Positions 18,386-28,833 of a DNA stretch of 64,000 bases are shown here, piece after piece. How positions within the stretch are numbered: the first letter of the stretch is position 1; each line of letters starts with the position of its first letter. Below the pieces are notes generated by a model, which worked only from the letters and a program-made list of their open reading frames with translations, was not told the DNA's origin and made no database searches. The DNA comes from Pseudoalteromonas citrea (lineage in GTDB: Bacteria > Pseudomonadota > Gammaproteobacteria > Enterobacterales > Alteromonadaceae): assembly GCF_000238375.3 (NCBI RefSeq), contig NZ_AHBZ03000015.1, forward strand, positions 434,001 through 498,000, read 5' to 3'. The position numbers were made by a program, and so were the translations under genes.

Positions 18386-19708
18386 TTAATTGATCATAAA
18401 TAGTTTGACATCATCAACATGAATTCGCGCATCTATATGAAGCGCTAGCATCTCTTTATTTTCGATAATTTGTAGCCATAATCCATCGTCTACATCCACC
18501 TCGAAATAAGTGGCATCAGCCTGTTCTTTTAGCTCAGCAGGCGGAAAAGGCAGCGCTTTAACCGACACCCCTTGCGTTGCATTTTTGATGCAATTAACAA
18601 TGCTCTTATTGCCCGCAAGTTTAAATCCGGTTTTAAAGACTTCTTTCGCTATATATCCTTCAGAAGCAATCACCGCAATAACAATACGCTGTGATTGCAA
18701 TACATCTCCTTGTTTTACTTTCGCCAACAGCATTCTACGGCTATCAAAAAGTGACTTATCCCAAAAATATTCAATCACATTCTGTTGCTGTGTTATCGAT
18801 AGCTTATCTTTAATACACGACAACACTTCGTGAAATTGCTTAAACAGATTTTCAAATGTCAGTGGGGTCCATGGTAAACGTGGCTCGTAATCCACACTCA
18901 ATAACGCGGCTTCAAACTGCTTTAACTCAAAGAAAAACCGGCCCAGTTTATAATGTTGGGTTTTTTGTGTGGCTTCTAACCATGGCAACCAATGGTAAAT
19001 GGTGCTAAGTAACTGCTGCTCTTTAAATAGCGCTGCATTACTTTGTGTCTCTAGTGCCGTATTTAAGCGCAGTAACAACTGGTTTGCCTTGGCATTAGCC
19101 AATATTTCAAGCTCTTTTACCCGCTCCAATAAAATGTCTGCGGCACCAATGCTTAAACAATCAGGAATGAATGAGCGATCAATGACAACGGCACCGTTGC
19201 CGTCCACTTCTAGCACTTTACCAACCGCTAATTTTACAAACCCATCGAGGTTATCTTGCTCTAATTTTAGTGCGGCATTGAGTGATGCTGTTTCAACTTC
19301 AATCTCTTCTTGGGCATTCGACGTAAAATCATAAATTTTTGTGAAAGCCGTTTTATAACGTGACGTGGTTGAGTCATTTTCAAAACTGTTATTACCCCCT
19401 AATAATGCAGGAACAACCAAGTAAATCATTTGGTCAACACTGCCGGCAGGAATACTCATCGCCACTTCTTTGGCTATTTTAAAGTACTGCCCATCGGGTA
19501 ATATGCCCTCACATGCCCGTACTGAAAACTGACCAAGCTGCAATAACGACTCATTAATACTCAATTGCGTTAATCCGCAATGAGGTGCAAATTCACTGGT
19601 TGTTAAAGCGCTGTAGCGTTGTGTTACTCCTTCCAAATGGGCTTCCATTTGCTGAAAATGCTGAGGGTATAAAAATGTCCCTTCACGCCACACAATTTTG
19701 TTGCTCAA
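18386..19708 (-). CDS. tssK: T6SS baseplate protein TssK
   Basis: 440 aa, usual TssK length. Starts MSNKIVWREGTFLYPQHFQQ, the family's N-terminal signature (WxEG.fl.PQHFQ), and ends with a DVKLFMI-like strand. TssK trimers link the baseplate wedge (TssEFG) to the TssL/TssM membrane complex. It sits 1 bp after tssJ and 1 bp before tssL, so it is strongly coupled with the membrane-complex genes. Confidence 0.95.
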   Translation of the reverse strand: MSNKIVWREGTFLYPQHFQQMEAHLEGVTQRYSALTTSEFAPHCGLTQLSINESLLQLGQFSVRACEGILPDGQYFKIAKEVAMSIPAGSVDQMIYLVVPALLGGNNSFENDSTTSRYKTAFTKIYDFTSNAQEEIEVETASLNAALKLEQDNLDGFVKLAVGKVLEVDGNGAVVIDRSFIPDCLSIGAADILLERVKELEILANAKANQLLLRLNTALETQSNAALFKEQQLLSTIYHWLPWLEATQKTQHYKLGRFFFELKQFEAALLSVDYEPRLPWTPLTFENLFKQFHEVLSCIKDKLSITQQQNVIEYFWDKSLFDSRRMLLAKVKQGDVLQSQRIVIAVIASEGYIAKEVFKTGFKLAGNKSIVNCIKNATQGVSVKALPFPPAELKEQADATYFEVDVDDGLWLQIIENKEMLALHIDARIHVDDVKLFMIN

Positions 19709-19709
19709 A

Positions 19710-20219
19710 TTAAGCTCCCCAACTAAATAAACTATCTAACAGGCTTTCTTCTGAGATCTCATTAAACTTTACGCCTGTTCCATTAATGCCAATCCACAGC
19801 TCGGTTTCTTCTGACACATCTTCTGGTAATTCAATCAGCGCTTTGGTTGATCCGGCTTTGTATTCTGTAAATTCGACTAATACGGCCAAGTAACGCACCC
19901 CAGGTAACAACTTTACAATGACTTCCTCGCTGGTATTTGGCATCACCGGATACAAGCGCTTTTTCTCGATTAATTGCTCAGCCAATACCGCGGTATCGCC
20001 GTTAAACAATGTGATAAAGTCATTCTGGGAAAAGCGGTCTTTCTTCGTTAACTGATAAATACGCACAGCAACAGGATTGGCCGCGTCATTCGCCCAATTC
20101 AATTGCTCATTGGTTTCCATCCGCAGTTTAATTGGCAAAGAATAACGCTGTAATGCATCCCCGCCAGAACACCCTGCTAGTACCAAACAGATAAGAATTA
20201 ATATTATTTTTGCATGCAT
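19710..20219 (-). CDS. tssJ: T6SS outer-membrane lipoprotein TssJ
   Basis: 169 aa. Lipoprotein signal MHAKIILILICLVLAGC with the lipobox LAGC (Cys17). The mature part is a transthyretin-like domain (AVRIYQLTKKDRFSQNDFITLF is the familiar TssJ segment). It is anchored in the outer membrane and contacts TssM. It overlaps the 3' end of the FHA-like gene by 16 bp. Confidence 0.93.
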   Translation of the reverse strand: MHAKIILILICLVLAGCSGGDALQRYSLPIKLRMETNEQLNWANDAANPVAVRIYQLTKKDRFSQNDFITLFNGDTAVLAEQLIEKKRLYPVMPNTSEEVIVKLLPGVRYLAVLVEFTEYKAGSTKALIELPEDVSEETELWIGINGTGVKFNEISEESLLDSLFSWGA

Positions 20220-21019
20220 TCAATTAGTATCGCTTTAAACTGACGTTTAAAATGCCCTTCTTTAATTTTTCTTTCATAGTAACTTTTATACGCATTCCAA
20301 TGCTTAGAACTTAACATTGAAGGCGTCCCCACCATTTCATCAATAAGCTGTGGGTCAAACTCTTTTATAAATTCATCAACCACATCATCCATCATCATCA
20401 ACAACTGCTTTTGCTGCTGCCATGGATTTTGAGTTACTGCCAATAGCTGATCTAATTTATGTTCAATCGCACTTTGATTACTGTCTGTTGTCACAGCTGT
20501 ATCAACATTCATATCATGCGACATTTCAATAAAATCGTCTGTTTGATGTGTGCTGTTTCGCTCTGAGTTAACCTGATCTAACTCACTTTCCAAATCAGCA
20601 AATATATTGCTGGCATCAAAAGCGATGTCATCGACACTTTCAAAAAAAGTGTCTTGTGATTGCACCTCTGGCGCTGTACTTGCTATCGATTCATTTTCAT
20701 TTGAAAACAACAAAGTATAGCCATTGAATGTAATGACATCCCCATCAGACAATAACGCTGATGAATTGGCTAACTGTGCCCGACCATTCAGTTTAACGCC
20801 CTCAATTAAAGCCACCAACTTATACTGTGCCGTTGCTTTATCTACCAACACTTTAACAAGCTGTGGTGCATCATCTTGCCCGTCATCAACGCTCGGTAAG
20901 ATAAGGTCGCATTCAATCGACCCTCCAAGTACCACGCCTTGTTCTGAAACGGTTGCCATACGCGACAACAGTCTAATATCATCAGGGCATTCAGTAACTT
21001 GTAAAATAGCTGCGTTCAT
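20204..21019 (-). CDS. FHA-like T6SS accessory protein (TagH-type)
   Basis: 271 aa. The N-terminal ~100 aa read like an FHA domain (VVLGGSIECDLILPS... LNGRAQLANSSALLSDGDVITFNGYTLLF), but the usual GR and SRxH phosphothreonine-binding residues are not apparent, so phospho-binding may be lost. The middle is acidic and low-complexity. The C-terminus (about 200-271) has the helical region found in TagH-like proteins (DEFIKEFDPQLIDEMV... WNAYKSYYERK). No PpkA kinase, PppA phosphatase or TagF is present in the window. Confidence 0.7.
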   Translation of the reverse strand: MNAAILQVTECPDDIRLLSRMATVSEQGVVLGGSIECDLILPSVDDGQDDAPQLVKVLVDKATAQYKLVALIEGVKLNGRAQLANSSALLSDGDVITFNGYTLLFSNENESIASTAPEVQSQDTFFESVDDIAFDASNIFADLESELDQVNSERNSTHQTDDFIEMSHDMNVDTAVTTDSNQSAIEHKLDQLLAVTQNPWQQQKQLLMMMDDVVDEFIKEFDPQLIDEMVGTPSMLSSKHWNAYKSYYERKIKEGHFKRQFKAILIECMQK

Positions 21020-21739
21020 TTACTGCTTCCCATTATTAGGCACAATGCAATTTGATACGGCGGTATTAAATGCATCTAAAAAGGTAGGTTTATCGTTCAA
21101 AAATGCTTTAGAAAACAATACGCCTAAATCAATGGTTCCATACTCTGTACGTGAAAAGGCGGTGTCTTGTAAGCGCAACAGGGAGATTTCATGCTCAAAC
21201 TCATGTTCATCTAATAAAATTGCATCCACCTCGTGGCTGATCAAAAGCTTAACCAACGCGGTCGCACTGCGCGGTTTCATCTTTACATTATATTCAGCAC
21301 GCTTTAATGCCAGCCATTCATCTGAGCCAAATTCAGCAGCCACTTTATAACGCTGATAAAGTGGGTTAGTTGTTTTTATATCAATTTTGTTACCTGCAAA
21401 ATACCAATATAGGTGCTTAGCTGCAACAGGCACAGACACTTCACCAAACTCACTGCGTGCCTCACTTTCTGCAACCGCAAAAATTGCATCTAACTTACCC
21501 GTTCGCAAGCGCAGCTCAACATCAACCCAATCACTAAACTCAGCTCGATAAGGCGTTTCTAAGCGGTTAAATGCACACTTTATTTGCCTGACCACAGTGC
21601 CCTTGACACGATCATTCTCAATATAATGATAAGGGTAAGCTTCATGCGTTGCTAAACGCATTAGGTCTTTTCCCAACACGCTAAAAGCAATACAGCTCAT
21701 CCCTATCAGCAAAGCAGTTTGTGCTACTAACTTCAGCAT
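21020..21739 (-). CDS. Periplasmic solute-binding protein inside the T6SS operon
   Basis: 239 aa. Signal peptide of about 23 aa (MLKLVAQTALLIGMSCIAFS...) followed by a family-3-like binding fold (LMRLATHEAYPYHYIENDRVKG; LRTGKLDAIFAVAESEARSEFGE). The stop adjoins the FHA-like gene start and the start lies 7 bp after clpV's stop, so it belongs to the operon. No transporter genes accompany it. Possible roles are sensing a ligand for T6SS control or a structural periplasmic part; both are guesses. Confidence 0.75.
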   Translation of the reverse strand: MLKLVAQTALLIGMSCIAFSVLGKDLMRLATHEAYPYHYIENDRVKGTVVRQIKCAFNRLETPYRAEFSDWVDVELRLRTGKLDAIFAVAESEARSEFGEVSVPVAAKHLYWYFAGNKIDIKTTNPLYQRYKVAAEFGSDEWLALKRAEYNVKMKPRSATALVKLLISHEVDAILLDEHEFEHEISLLRLQDTAFSRTEYGTIDLGVLFSKAFLNDKPTFLDAFNTAVSNCIVPNNGKQ

Positions 21740-21746
21740 AAATACC

Positions 21747-24317
21747 TTAATTTACCAACAAGTCGAAGCCGCTAGCATCCGCCTGACCATGAATGGCCAC
21801 GGTGCTAATCGTCTCGCCTTGACTTATTTTCTCAATACATCGCTCTGCCAGTAATGGCATAAGATGGCGATTAATAATTTGCTCTATCGCTCGTCCACCG
21901 ATTGTCGGCTCATTGCCTTTAGTTACCACATAATCAACAAAGCTTTGATCATACTCTAGTGTTGCCTCATACGTTTCAGCCAATTTCTGAGCAACACGTT
22001 TTAACGAGATCTCCGTGATTTGCGCTAATTCAGCTTCATTTAATGGGTAATAAGGAATGATGTTACAGCGACCCAAGAATGCCGGCTTAAAGAATTCCTG
22101 TAATGCTGGGCGCACATTATCAACTAAAGAAACTAACTCAGGGCGCTCTGCATGGTCATTACAGTAATCAACAATAGCACTGTCTGCTGCATTAGAAGTC
22201 ATAATGATCAACGTATTTCTAAAATCGATATTGCGTCCTTCACTGTCTTGGATGCAGCCCTTATCGAAAATTTGATAGAAAATATCGTGCACACTTGGGT
22301 GGGCTTTTTCCATTTCATCAAGTAACAAAACACAATAAGGATTACGACGAATGGCTTCAGTGAGTACCCCGCCTTTCCCATATCCAACGTAACCTGCTGG
22401 TGAGCCTAATAACATAGACACTTTATGCGCTTCTTTAAACTCAGTCATGTTGATGATGGTCATATCTTGCTCGCCACCAAATAGTTGATCTGCTAACGTC
22501 AATGCGGTCTCTGACTTACCAACCCCACTTGGACCACACATTAAAAATACCCCAACTGGCTTACGCTTATCTGTTAAACCAGCACGTGATACTCGGATAC
22601 TCTTAGCGAGTTCATTCATCGCATGTGATTGACCAATAATACGTTGATGCAAAGAATCTTCTAGAGTCAGTAATTTAGCCACTTCATCTTTGAGTAGGTT
22701 GCCCACAGGGATACCTGTCCATGCGCCAATGACTTCTGCAATGGTTTGCTCATCAACAATCGCATGGATCATTGGATCTTCACCTTGCAATGTTTTTAAC
22801 TGCGCTAGTAATTGCGCAAAGTCGCCTTCTGCTTCACCTTTTTGAATAGCGGCGAGCTCACCTGCTAATGCTTTTTCTTTGTCCCATTGCTCAGTGAGTG
22901 CTGTAAGCTGCTGCTCAAAGCTCACCTTTAATTGGGCTTTTTCGCTAATCGTCACCTGTTGATTAGCCAACATTGCGTCTTCTTTGTTTAACGATTCAAT
23001 CTCTTTGTCTAGGTAACGAATACTTTGCTCTACCGACTCAATTTGCGCTGGCTTTGAGCTTTGCGTCAATGCAATCCGCGCACAGGATGTGTCTAATATG
23101 CTAATGGCTTTATCAGGCAGTTTTCTGCTTGGTAAATAACGCACCGATAAACTCACCGCAGCCTCAAGTGCCGCTTCGGTAATAAACACATTATGATGTG
23201 ACTTCAATGATTCAGCGACACCCCGTAACATTTGCAAGGCATCTTCTTCATTTGGCTCATCAATTTTGACAACTTGAAAACGGCGAGTAAGCGCTGGGTC
23301 TTTTTCGAAATACTTTTTATATTCTTCCCACGTGGTCGCAGCCAATGTTCTAAACTCACCTCGTGCTAATGCTGGTTTTAACAGGTTTGCGGCATCATTT
23401 TGACCTTCAGCTCCCCCCGCACCAATTAAGGTGTGTGCTTCGTCAATGAATACCACGATTGGTACTTCAGACATTTTCACTTCATTAATGACGTCTTTTA
23501 GTCTGTTTTCAAACTCACCTTTAACGCTCGCGCCTGCTTGTAACAGTCCTAAATCTAAGGTGTGAATTTGCACACCGGCTAATACCGCAGGCACTTCATT
23601 ATTAGCAATCTTTTGTGCTAATCCTTCAACGACTGCAGTTTTACCTACCCCCGGTTCACCAACAAAAATAGGGTTGTTTTGACGTTTACGACACAAAATA
23701 TCAATCGCTTGGCGCACTTCTTCAGAGCGACCAGAAATAATATCTAACTCACCCTTTTCTGCCGCTTGCGTTAAGTTAACGGTAAACTTATCTAATCCGC
23801 CAGTTACCACTGACGCTGGCGCACTACTGCCACCTGCATTACCACTTTTTACTGGCACAGATAACGTTTTGATATGTTCTTTTAAGCTCTCAATTGAAAC
23901 ATTTTTCAGGGCTTTAAATTCTTTACTGTTAAATGCCAAAGGATCTGGCTGTAAAATACTTAAGAGCAAATGAAGGCCTGCAACACTGCCATGAGAAAAC
24001 TCCACAGATGCCACCAGCCAAGCCGACTTTACCGTCTCAATGAGTTCAGGGCTGATCGTTGGCTGACCCGAATGTACTTTTTCTAACTTACTTAGCTTCT
24101 GCTCTAACTCTTGTACCAATCCAGCAATATTGACTTTTTGTGATTCAAGAAACTGTTGCAGCTTTGGGTCTCGCCCTTGTAATAAAGACATCAACCAATG
24201 CTCAATTTCAATCGCACCAACTTGCGATTTCATCGCGTCGGCCGCCGCATATTCGAGCGCATTTTTAAGGTTGCTATCTAAATAAGCAATTAATTTTGAA
24301 ATAGAAACTTGTGACAT
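21747..24317 (-). CDS. clpV: T6SS sheath-recycling ATPase ClpV (TssH)
   Basis: 856 aa AAA+ ATPase of the ClpB/Hsp100 class. N-terminal Clp-N domain (1-160), first ATPase with Walker A GEPGVGKT and Walker [11 protein letters not shown], a short middle coiled-coil domain, then a second ATPase with GPSGVGKS and [10 protein letters not shown]. Ends LMPLLAERC region. ClpV disassembles contracted TssB/TssC sheath for reuse. It lies 15 bp after tssG and before the solute-binding protein gene. Confidence 0.95.
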   Translation of the reverse strand: MSQVSISKLIAYLDSNLKNALEYAAADAMKSQVGAIEIEHWLMSLLQGRDPKLQQFLESQKVNIAGLVQELEQKLSKLEKVHSGQPTISPELIETVKSAWLVASVEFSHGSVAGLHLLLSILQPDPLAFNSKEFKALKNVSIESLKEHIKTLSVPVKSGNAGGSSAPASVVTGGLDKFTVNLTQAAEKGELDIISGRSEEVRQAIDILCRKRQNNPIFVGEPGVGKTAVVEGLAQKIANNEVPAVLAGVQIHTLDLGLLQAGASVKGEFENRLKDVINEVKMSEVPIVVFIDEAHTLIGAGGAEGQNDAANLLKPALARGEFRTLAATTWEEYKKYFEKDPALTRRFQVVKIDEPNEEDALQMLRGVAESLKSHHNVFITEAALEAAVSLSVRYLPSRKLPDKAISILDTSCARIALTQSSKPAQIESVEQSIRYLDKEIESLNKEDAMLANQQVTISEKAQLKVSFEQQLTALTEQWDKEKALAGELAAIQKGEAEGDFAQLLAQLKTLQGEDPMIHAIVDEQTIAEVIGAWTGIPVGNLLKDEVAKLLTLEDSLHQRIIGQSHAMNELAKSIRVSRAGLTDKRKPVGVFLMCGPSGVGKSETALTLADQLFGGEQDMTIINMTEFKEAHKVSMLLGSPAGYVGYGKGGVLTEAIRRNPYCVLLLDEMEKAHPSVHDIFYQIFDKGCIQDSEGRNIDFRNTLIIMTSNAADSAIVDYCNDHAERPELVSLVDNVRPALQEFFKPAFLGRCNIIPYYPLNEAELAQITEISLKRVAQKLAETYEATLEYDQSFVDYVVTKGNEPTIGGRAIEQIINRHLMPLLAERCIEKISQGETISTVAIHGQADASGFDLLVN

Positions 24318-24332
24318 ACGATCCCTTATACT

Positions 24333-25256
24333 CTAACGAGCCCTTACTATTCGTTTAAATACACCACTGCGCGTTGTTAGGTTCGAATTTACCCCCAACA
24401 CAATGGCCTCAGGTTGTTGCTTAGTAAGTTTTAAACATGATGCCTGTGAGCCAGTATATTCAGCCTCGACATCAACTACAACCTCATGATTAACATAGTA
24501 ATTACAAAGCGATTTAATCGCCTGTAACCGACCAACTAATTCACTGTCTTGTCGTTCAAGTTTGGCAAAACATGATGCCGACTCAAACTTTACTTTGACG
24601 ATTATTTTTCTACCTAACTGCGGAAACTTTCGCCCTAAAACGGCACCCTGCCCTAACTGACACCGACCAATTTGGCTACGCGCTTGTGCTGGGATCACTT
24701 TCTCTTCTAATTCAGTGAGGGACACCGAAATATCATTCGGAAAGTAATGCTTGAGCAACAAGACTAAATTATTCAGTGAATAATGTTCACTTCGAACCAC
24801 CAAAGTCGCAGGCAGCATCGACAGTGCTTCATATTGCGCCGTCAATGAATAAAAATATGAACGTTTTAACGTCAACGTTTCGTAAGCGCTTTGCGTTTTT
24901 TCAGCGCGAAATACCAAAGAGGAATACGACTTTAATTGCAAAGCTTGATGGACAAAGGTATTGTCAAAAATAGCCAAAAAGCGCAAATACGCCCGATTTG
25001 ACTTTAAATACGCTTCTTTGAGCCAATCCAAAATAAAATTAGGCAACCCGCCCTGAGGGCCAAATAAAGTGGCTTCATGCGCACTCACCACGTAGTGTTT
25101 ATCAGCTAATTCGTCATACTTTATGTGTCGATTGGTGTAATTATCAGAAAACAGCTCTTGCTTAAAGCTTACTTTTTTAGCACCAAACAACCTAGCCAGA
25201 CGTGTAAAGTGCAGCGCAGAACTCACTCGATTAAACACGCGCTTACTTAGCTGCAT
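24333..25256 (-). CDS. tssG: T6SS baseplate protein TssG
   Basis: 307 aa, family length. Contains the TssG signatures FGPQGGLPNFILDWL, QCQLGQGAVLG-like motif (RCQLGQGAVLGRK) and the N-terminal FTRLARLFG. TssG pairs with two TssF subunits to form the baseplate wedge. Overlaps tssF by 10 bp. Confidence 0.93.
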   Translation of the reverse strand: MQLSKRVFNRVSSALHFTRLARLFGAKKVSFKQELFSDNYTNRHIKYDELADKHYVVSAHEATLFGPQGGLPNFILDWLKEAYLKSNRAYLRFLAIFDNTFVHQALQLKSYSSLVFRAEKTQSAYETLTLKRSYFYSLTAQYEALSMLPATLVVRSEHYSLNNLVLLLKHYFPNDISVSLTELEEKVIPAQARSQIGRCQLGQGAVLGRKFPQLGRKIIVKVKFESASCFAKLERQDSELVGRLQAIKSLCNYYVNHEVVVDVEAEYTGSQASCLKLTKQQPEAIVLGVNSNLTTRSGVFKRIVRAR

Positions 25257-27064
25257 ACACGCACCCCAAGCTGTGCATCAAAGCGCTTAATCGGCCAATT
25301 GAAGCTGGTATATTGCACATGTAACTGACAACATCGATCAAACGGTGTTTGCGCAAGGAAGAAGTCATTCAGTAACTCGCCAAACAGCGACAAGTCGGCC
25401 GTTAGCTCTGAGTTATCAAGTGTGATTGTCAAATTAAGCCCTGGAACAAATACCATTCTACCTTGCACCTGAAATGGGGCGTTTATCTTCTCAGCTTTAA
25501 CATGGTAAATCGCGTTGAGTTCTTGATGGGTCGCATTGGTATTGACGAACAATCGCAAAAACCCTTTTAAGGTTTCTTTGGCGTCCTCTGCTTCTAGCAA
25601 TTGCGATAAGTTAAACGATAGCAAACGCAGCATATTCCAATAATTGCGCTCATCAGTCACGGTGCCCACAGGTTGAATGGTCACTCCCCCAACCCTAAAT
25701 TCACCTGCTAACGCTTCTTCGGTGTTAACCAATATACGGTTTCCAACATGGACCTTGTTGGCTAGTTCCGCATCAAAGCAGGTAATTTCAGCGTAGGTAG
25801 TAAAGCCATTCGGATATGCTTTGGTTGCATTATTAATGGGCAATACCAAATGCTGCACCTCATCTACGGCATCGATGCTTTGCGAATGACTTGCCGCCGC
25901 GAGCTTAGTGATTTTTGACCAATATAGTTGTTCTTGAAAGTCGACCGTTTGGGTGCCAATAACTGGAGGGATCTCAGTTTGGCCACTGGATGACACCTGA
26001 TAAACACGGTCGATAGAGTAAATATGAATGTTATTTTGACTGGCATCGGCAATGATCGGATATGAAAGCTCTTGATAATTTACCCGCACTGGCTCTGAAG
26101 TTTGATGAAACAAATTACTAAACAGCGTCTTATTAATTTTAACCGATAGATTTTTCTCATCGAGTAAACCAGCGCCTAGTTCATTTAAATAAAAATCTAA
26201 ATAGACCGTTTGCCCAGGCTGTACTGGGATGTGCTTATCGTTACGTAAAATAAAGAAATGGCGCTTATCTGGTATCGCAAAGTACTCTTTTAACTTGAAG
26301 TACACCGGAATTTCGTTACTTTTAAGCGGTGAAACCAAGGAATTCTCATCACACAACAAAGATTTAAAATTACCCTCTCCGATATCATATGCTTGCTCAG
26401 CGCCCTCCACACATAGCGCGACTTTGATAACCGCTTGATTGATGATGTCTGCCACATTGCGACCAATAGACTCATTACTAAAATGCAGTTGAATTGCCTG
26501 CAGCAGTGCATGTTGTATATCGACTTCGTCACTCACAGGCTTTAATGCCACACGTAGACAATACAGAGCATGTTTGGTATCAAGGCCTTGAGGCATCGCA
26601 TGCTCAAACGGTGTTTGCTCTAATTTAAAACCCGCTACAGACAAAGGGCTAAACGTGATTGGTAATGCATTACTCAATTTAATGCTGACGTTTTCTTCAC
26701 CGGCTTTGAGTACATCTAAATCAACTTCTACATGTTTACCTAATAATACCGGCTTATTAAAGTCATCTGTGCTGGGCTGAAATTCAGCTTTTACCACCGT
26801 GGGCAGTGTCTTAAACAAGTTTGGAGAAACAATCTCACTGAACTCTTCAATATGCTTGGTTCTCAGTGAATCGATCTCCATTGCATTTTTTGCAGCCACC
26901 CACGCAAAGCTGTCGATCAAACGCGTTACATTCGGATCTTCGCGCCCTTTGTCATTTAAATTAATATGTTCCGCTTCACGGCGAAAACGCTTACGAAACC
27001 CCTCTAAACCATGGCGTATGCTGGCAAGTTCATCTTCAAAGTGTTTCAACATACGGTTAATCAT
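25247..27064 (-). CDS. tssF: T6SS baseplate protein TssF
   Basis: 605 aa. Starts MINRMLKHFEDELASIRHGL, and DPNVTRLIDSFAWVAAKN is the family's characteristic N-terminal segment; it ends FGELLNDFFLAQTPFDRCCQ. TssF is a wedge component, homologous in role to phage gp6. Overlaps tssE by 8 bp and tssG by 10 bp, indicating coupled translation of the wedge proteins. Confidence 0.95.
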   Translation of the reverse strand: MINRMLKHFEDELASIRHGLEGFRKRFRREAEHINLNDKGREDPNVTRLIDSFAWVAAKNAMEIDSLRTKHIEEFSEIVSPNLFKTLPTVVKAEFQPSTDDFNKPVLLGKHVEVDLDVLKAGEENVSIKLSNALPITFSPLSVAGFKLEQTPFEHAMPQGLDTKHALYCLRVALKPVSDEVDIQHALLQAIQLHFSNESIGRNVADIINQAVIKVALCVEGAEQAYDIGEGNFKSLLCDENSLVSPLKSNEIPVYFKLKEYFAIPDKRHFFILRNDKHIPVQPGQTVYLDFYLNELGAGLLDEKNLSVKINKTLFSNLFHQTSEPVRVNYQELSYPIIADASQNNIHIYSIDRVYQVSSSGQTEIPPVIGTQTVDFQEQLYWSKITKLAAASHSQSIDAVDEVQHLVLPINNATKAYPNGFTTYAEITCFDAELANKVHVGNRILVNTEEALAGEFRVGGVTIQPVGTVTDERNYWNMLRLLSFNLSQLLEAEDAKETLKGFLRLFVNTNATHQELNAIYHVKAEKINAPFQVQGRMVFVPGLNLTITLDNSELTADLSLFGELLNDFFLAQTPFDRCCQLHVQYTSFNWPIKRFDAQLGVRVCS

Positions 27065-27500
27065 ATTGGCTTTCGTTCTCTATCATGACGGTCATTTGGC
27101 TCAAATTCACATCGGTATCAAATAGCAATACCTCTTCTTTGCCGTTGATGGTGATCATGGCTGATATTTCAAACTTCATGGTATTCGACAGTAAATCTTG
27201 TTGCTCATGCTGGATATAAGCGACCTTAATAGTGTGTAATCTGGGCTCAAATTGACTGATTTTATTTTTAATTCTTATCGCAATTTGTTCACCCGAGTTA
27301 AGTCGACTAAATAAAGCAATGTCTTCTAAGCCAAAGCAAATACTCGACTGACTCGCCAAACTGTTACTATCATCATGTAAAAAAGCCGCTTCAGTTTTTA
27401 AAATAAGCCCAATATTGTGGTGAATAGACTGTACTAACTCATCACTCGAATTATGCGTCGCGCTATCCGTCTCCATATAAAATGCACTAAAGAAGCTCAT
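27057..27500 (-). CDS. tssE: T6SS baseplate protein TssE (gp25-like)
   Basis: 147 aa, typical for the gp25/lysozyme-like TssE family. The segment SSICFGLEDIALFSRLNSGEQIAIRIKNKISQFEPRL (a part of it, near residues 50-90) matches the family pattern of a short turn followed by I...I...EPRL. Overlaps the upstream sheath-like gene by 4 bp (ATGA) and tssF by 8 bp. Confidence 0.92.
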   Translation of the reverse strand: MSFFSAFYMETDSATHNSSDELVQSIHHNIGLILKTEAAFLHDDSNSLASQSSICFGLEDIALFSRLNSGEQIAIRIKNKISQFEPRLHTIKVAYIQHEQQDLLSNTMKFEISAMITINGKEEVLLFDTDVNLSQMTVMIENESQYD

Positions 27501-28783
27501 GACTCAACCGCCGTTGATAGACTCACCATACTGGCAACGCGGTCATATTGATATTGCGGTACTAAGTCGATATGACACGCGTATCGTTTGGTATCACCCT
27601 GTTCTTCGATGACGCGTACCTTGGCTGATTTTAGAGGCATACCCGCTAAAGTCATTTCATCCGACACAACCGAGTTCGAGCAGTATTGCTCTAACCAATG
27701 GCTCAACCGATTCTCACAATCATGTGGCTCTAACGCTGAGCCTATCATTTCACGCAGCTGTACCTTTAAATAATGGGCAATACGACTGATCATTAGAGTC
27801 GTTTGAATCAAAAAGCGGTTTTCTCCTTGTGCCTCTTCCTTGACCGAGCAATTAGATTGAAAGAAGTACTTGCCATTGAGTGGGTTATGAAAAACAGGAA
27901 TAAGACCCTGTTGTGATAAGTAAGATGCAGTCGATCCAGACATGCGCGTCTTAAACACGGTGGTGAATTGCGCTTTATCACCAAAACAACTGATAACGCT
28001 ACCACCGGAAGAGTCTAACTTTCGTGATTTTAAAAAACCAAACCAACGAACGCGGTTAAACTCTAATAACACATTTTTCAAAAAGGAGGTTGCCGCATTT
28101 CCCCAAATAAAATCCCCGTCCGTTTCTTCATCAAATATAAAGCCACACGGGTAAAAACGATAGGCTTCACGCACCGCTGATTTATTAAATACCAACCCTA
28201 AAAAATGACTGTTACTGCTTTGTCTCAGTCGATGCCAGCTGGCAAAGTCATTATCAGCTAACACACGATTGAGTTTGGGGACGTCGCATAAGAAGGTTTC
28301 ACCAGGTGCGCCTAAAAAATTATCATCAGCATCGAGCAAGATGGGGCATAAACTTTTTTCCCCTAATTCAGCCAAAAGCTCTAGGGTATAAAGTGCATCA
28401 AATTCGTCGGCATAATCGAGTTCTAGGCTCACATTGTGGTCAATCACGAGTAAGCCATAGGGCTCACCACCCAATGTATTAAACTCTTTATTAGCAATAA
28501 CGTTGTACAACCGGGTATGTTTAATTGAAGTCGCAATATTTAAGTCATGTGAAATCTCTTGCCACGAGATATTCATGATCTTAACTTTTATCGATTTATA
28601 GTTAACGGGCAAGCTCACTAACTCTTGCAAGTTACGCCAGCGCGCCTCAAGATCCACAAACTTTTGTGAAGCCATGATTAAAGACAGCTGTTCACTGATC
28701 ACCCGATCAATTTCACTAATTAGGTGCTTAGCCTGCGCTTTAGGCGGTATATGTGGCTGACTTAGTTCAGTGTGCAACTTCAC
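27497..28783 (-). CDS. Second TssC/EvpB-like sheath-family protein
   Basis: 428 aa, about 60 aa shorter than the neighbouring TssC. Shares the EvpB/DUF877 core: KIMNISWQEISHDL, GGEPYGLLVIDHNV, WGNAATSFLKNVLLEF, SRIAHYLKVQLREMIGS and a C-terminal LVPQYQYDRV, which are diverged versions of TssC's KLLNISKDEL, GGEPYGLILGDYEF, WSNAAFDMAL and SRIAHYLKVMGRDNIGS. It lacks TssC's N-terminal extension. It is separated from tssC by a hairpin and overlaps tssE by 4 bp. It may be a baseplate-proximal or specialised sheath subunit (inference). Confidence 0.85.
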   Translation of the reverse strand: MKLHTELSQPHIPPKAQAKHLISEIDRVISEQLSLIMASQKFVDLEARWRNLQELVSLPVNYKSIKVKIMNISWQEISHDLNIATSIKHTRLYNVIANKEFNTLGGEPYGLLVIDHNVSLELDYADEFDALYTLELLAELGEKSLCPILLDADDNFLGAPGETFLCDVPKLNRVLADNDFASWHRLRQSSNSHFLGLVFNKSAVREAYRFYPCGFIFDEETDGDFIWGNAATSFLKNVLLEFNRVRWFGFLKSRKLDSSGGSVISCFGDKAQFTTVFKTRMSGSTASYLSQQGLIPVFHNPLNGKYFFQSNCSVKEEAQGENRFLIQTTLMISRIAHYLKVQLREMIGSALEPHDCENRLSHWLEQYCSNSVVSDEMTLAGMPLKSAKVRVIEEQGDTKRYACHIDLVPQYQYDRVASMVSLSTAVES

Positions 28784-28833
28784 GCGATAAATCCTTGCAA
28801 CGTATTTCAGTCAATGTGTGTTCTGTATGATTA

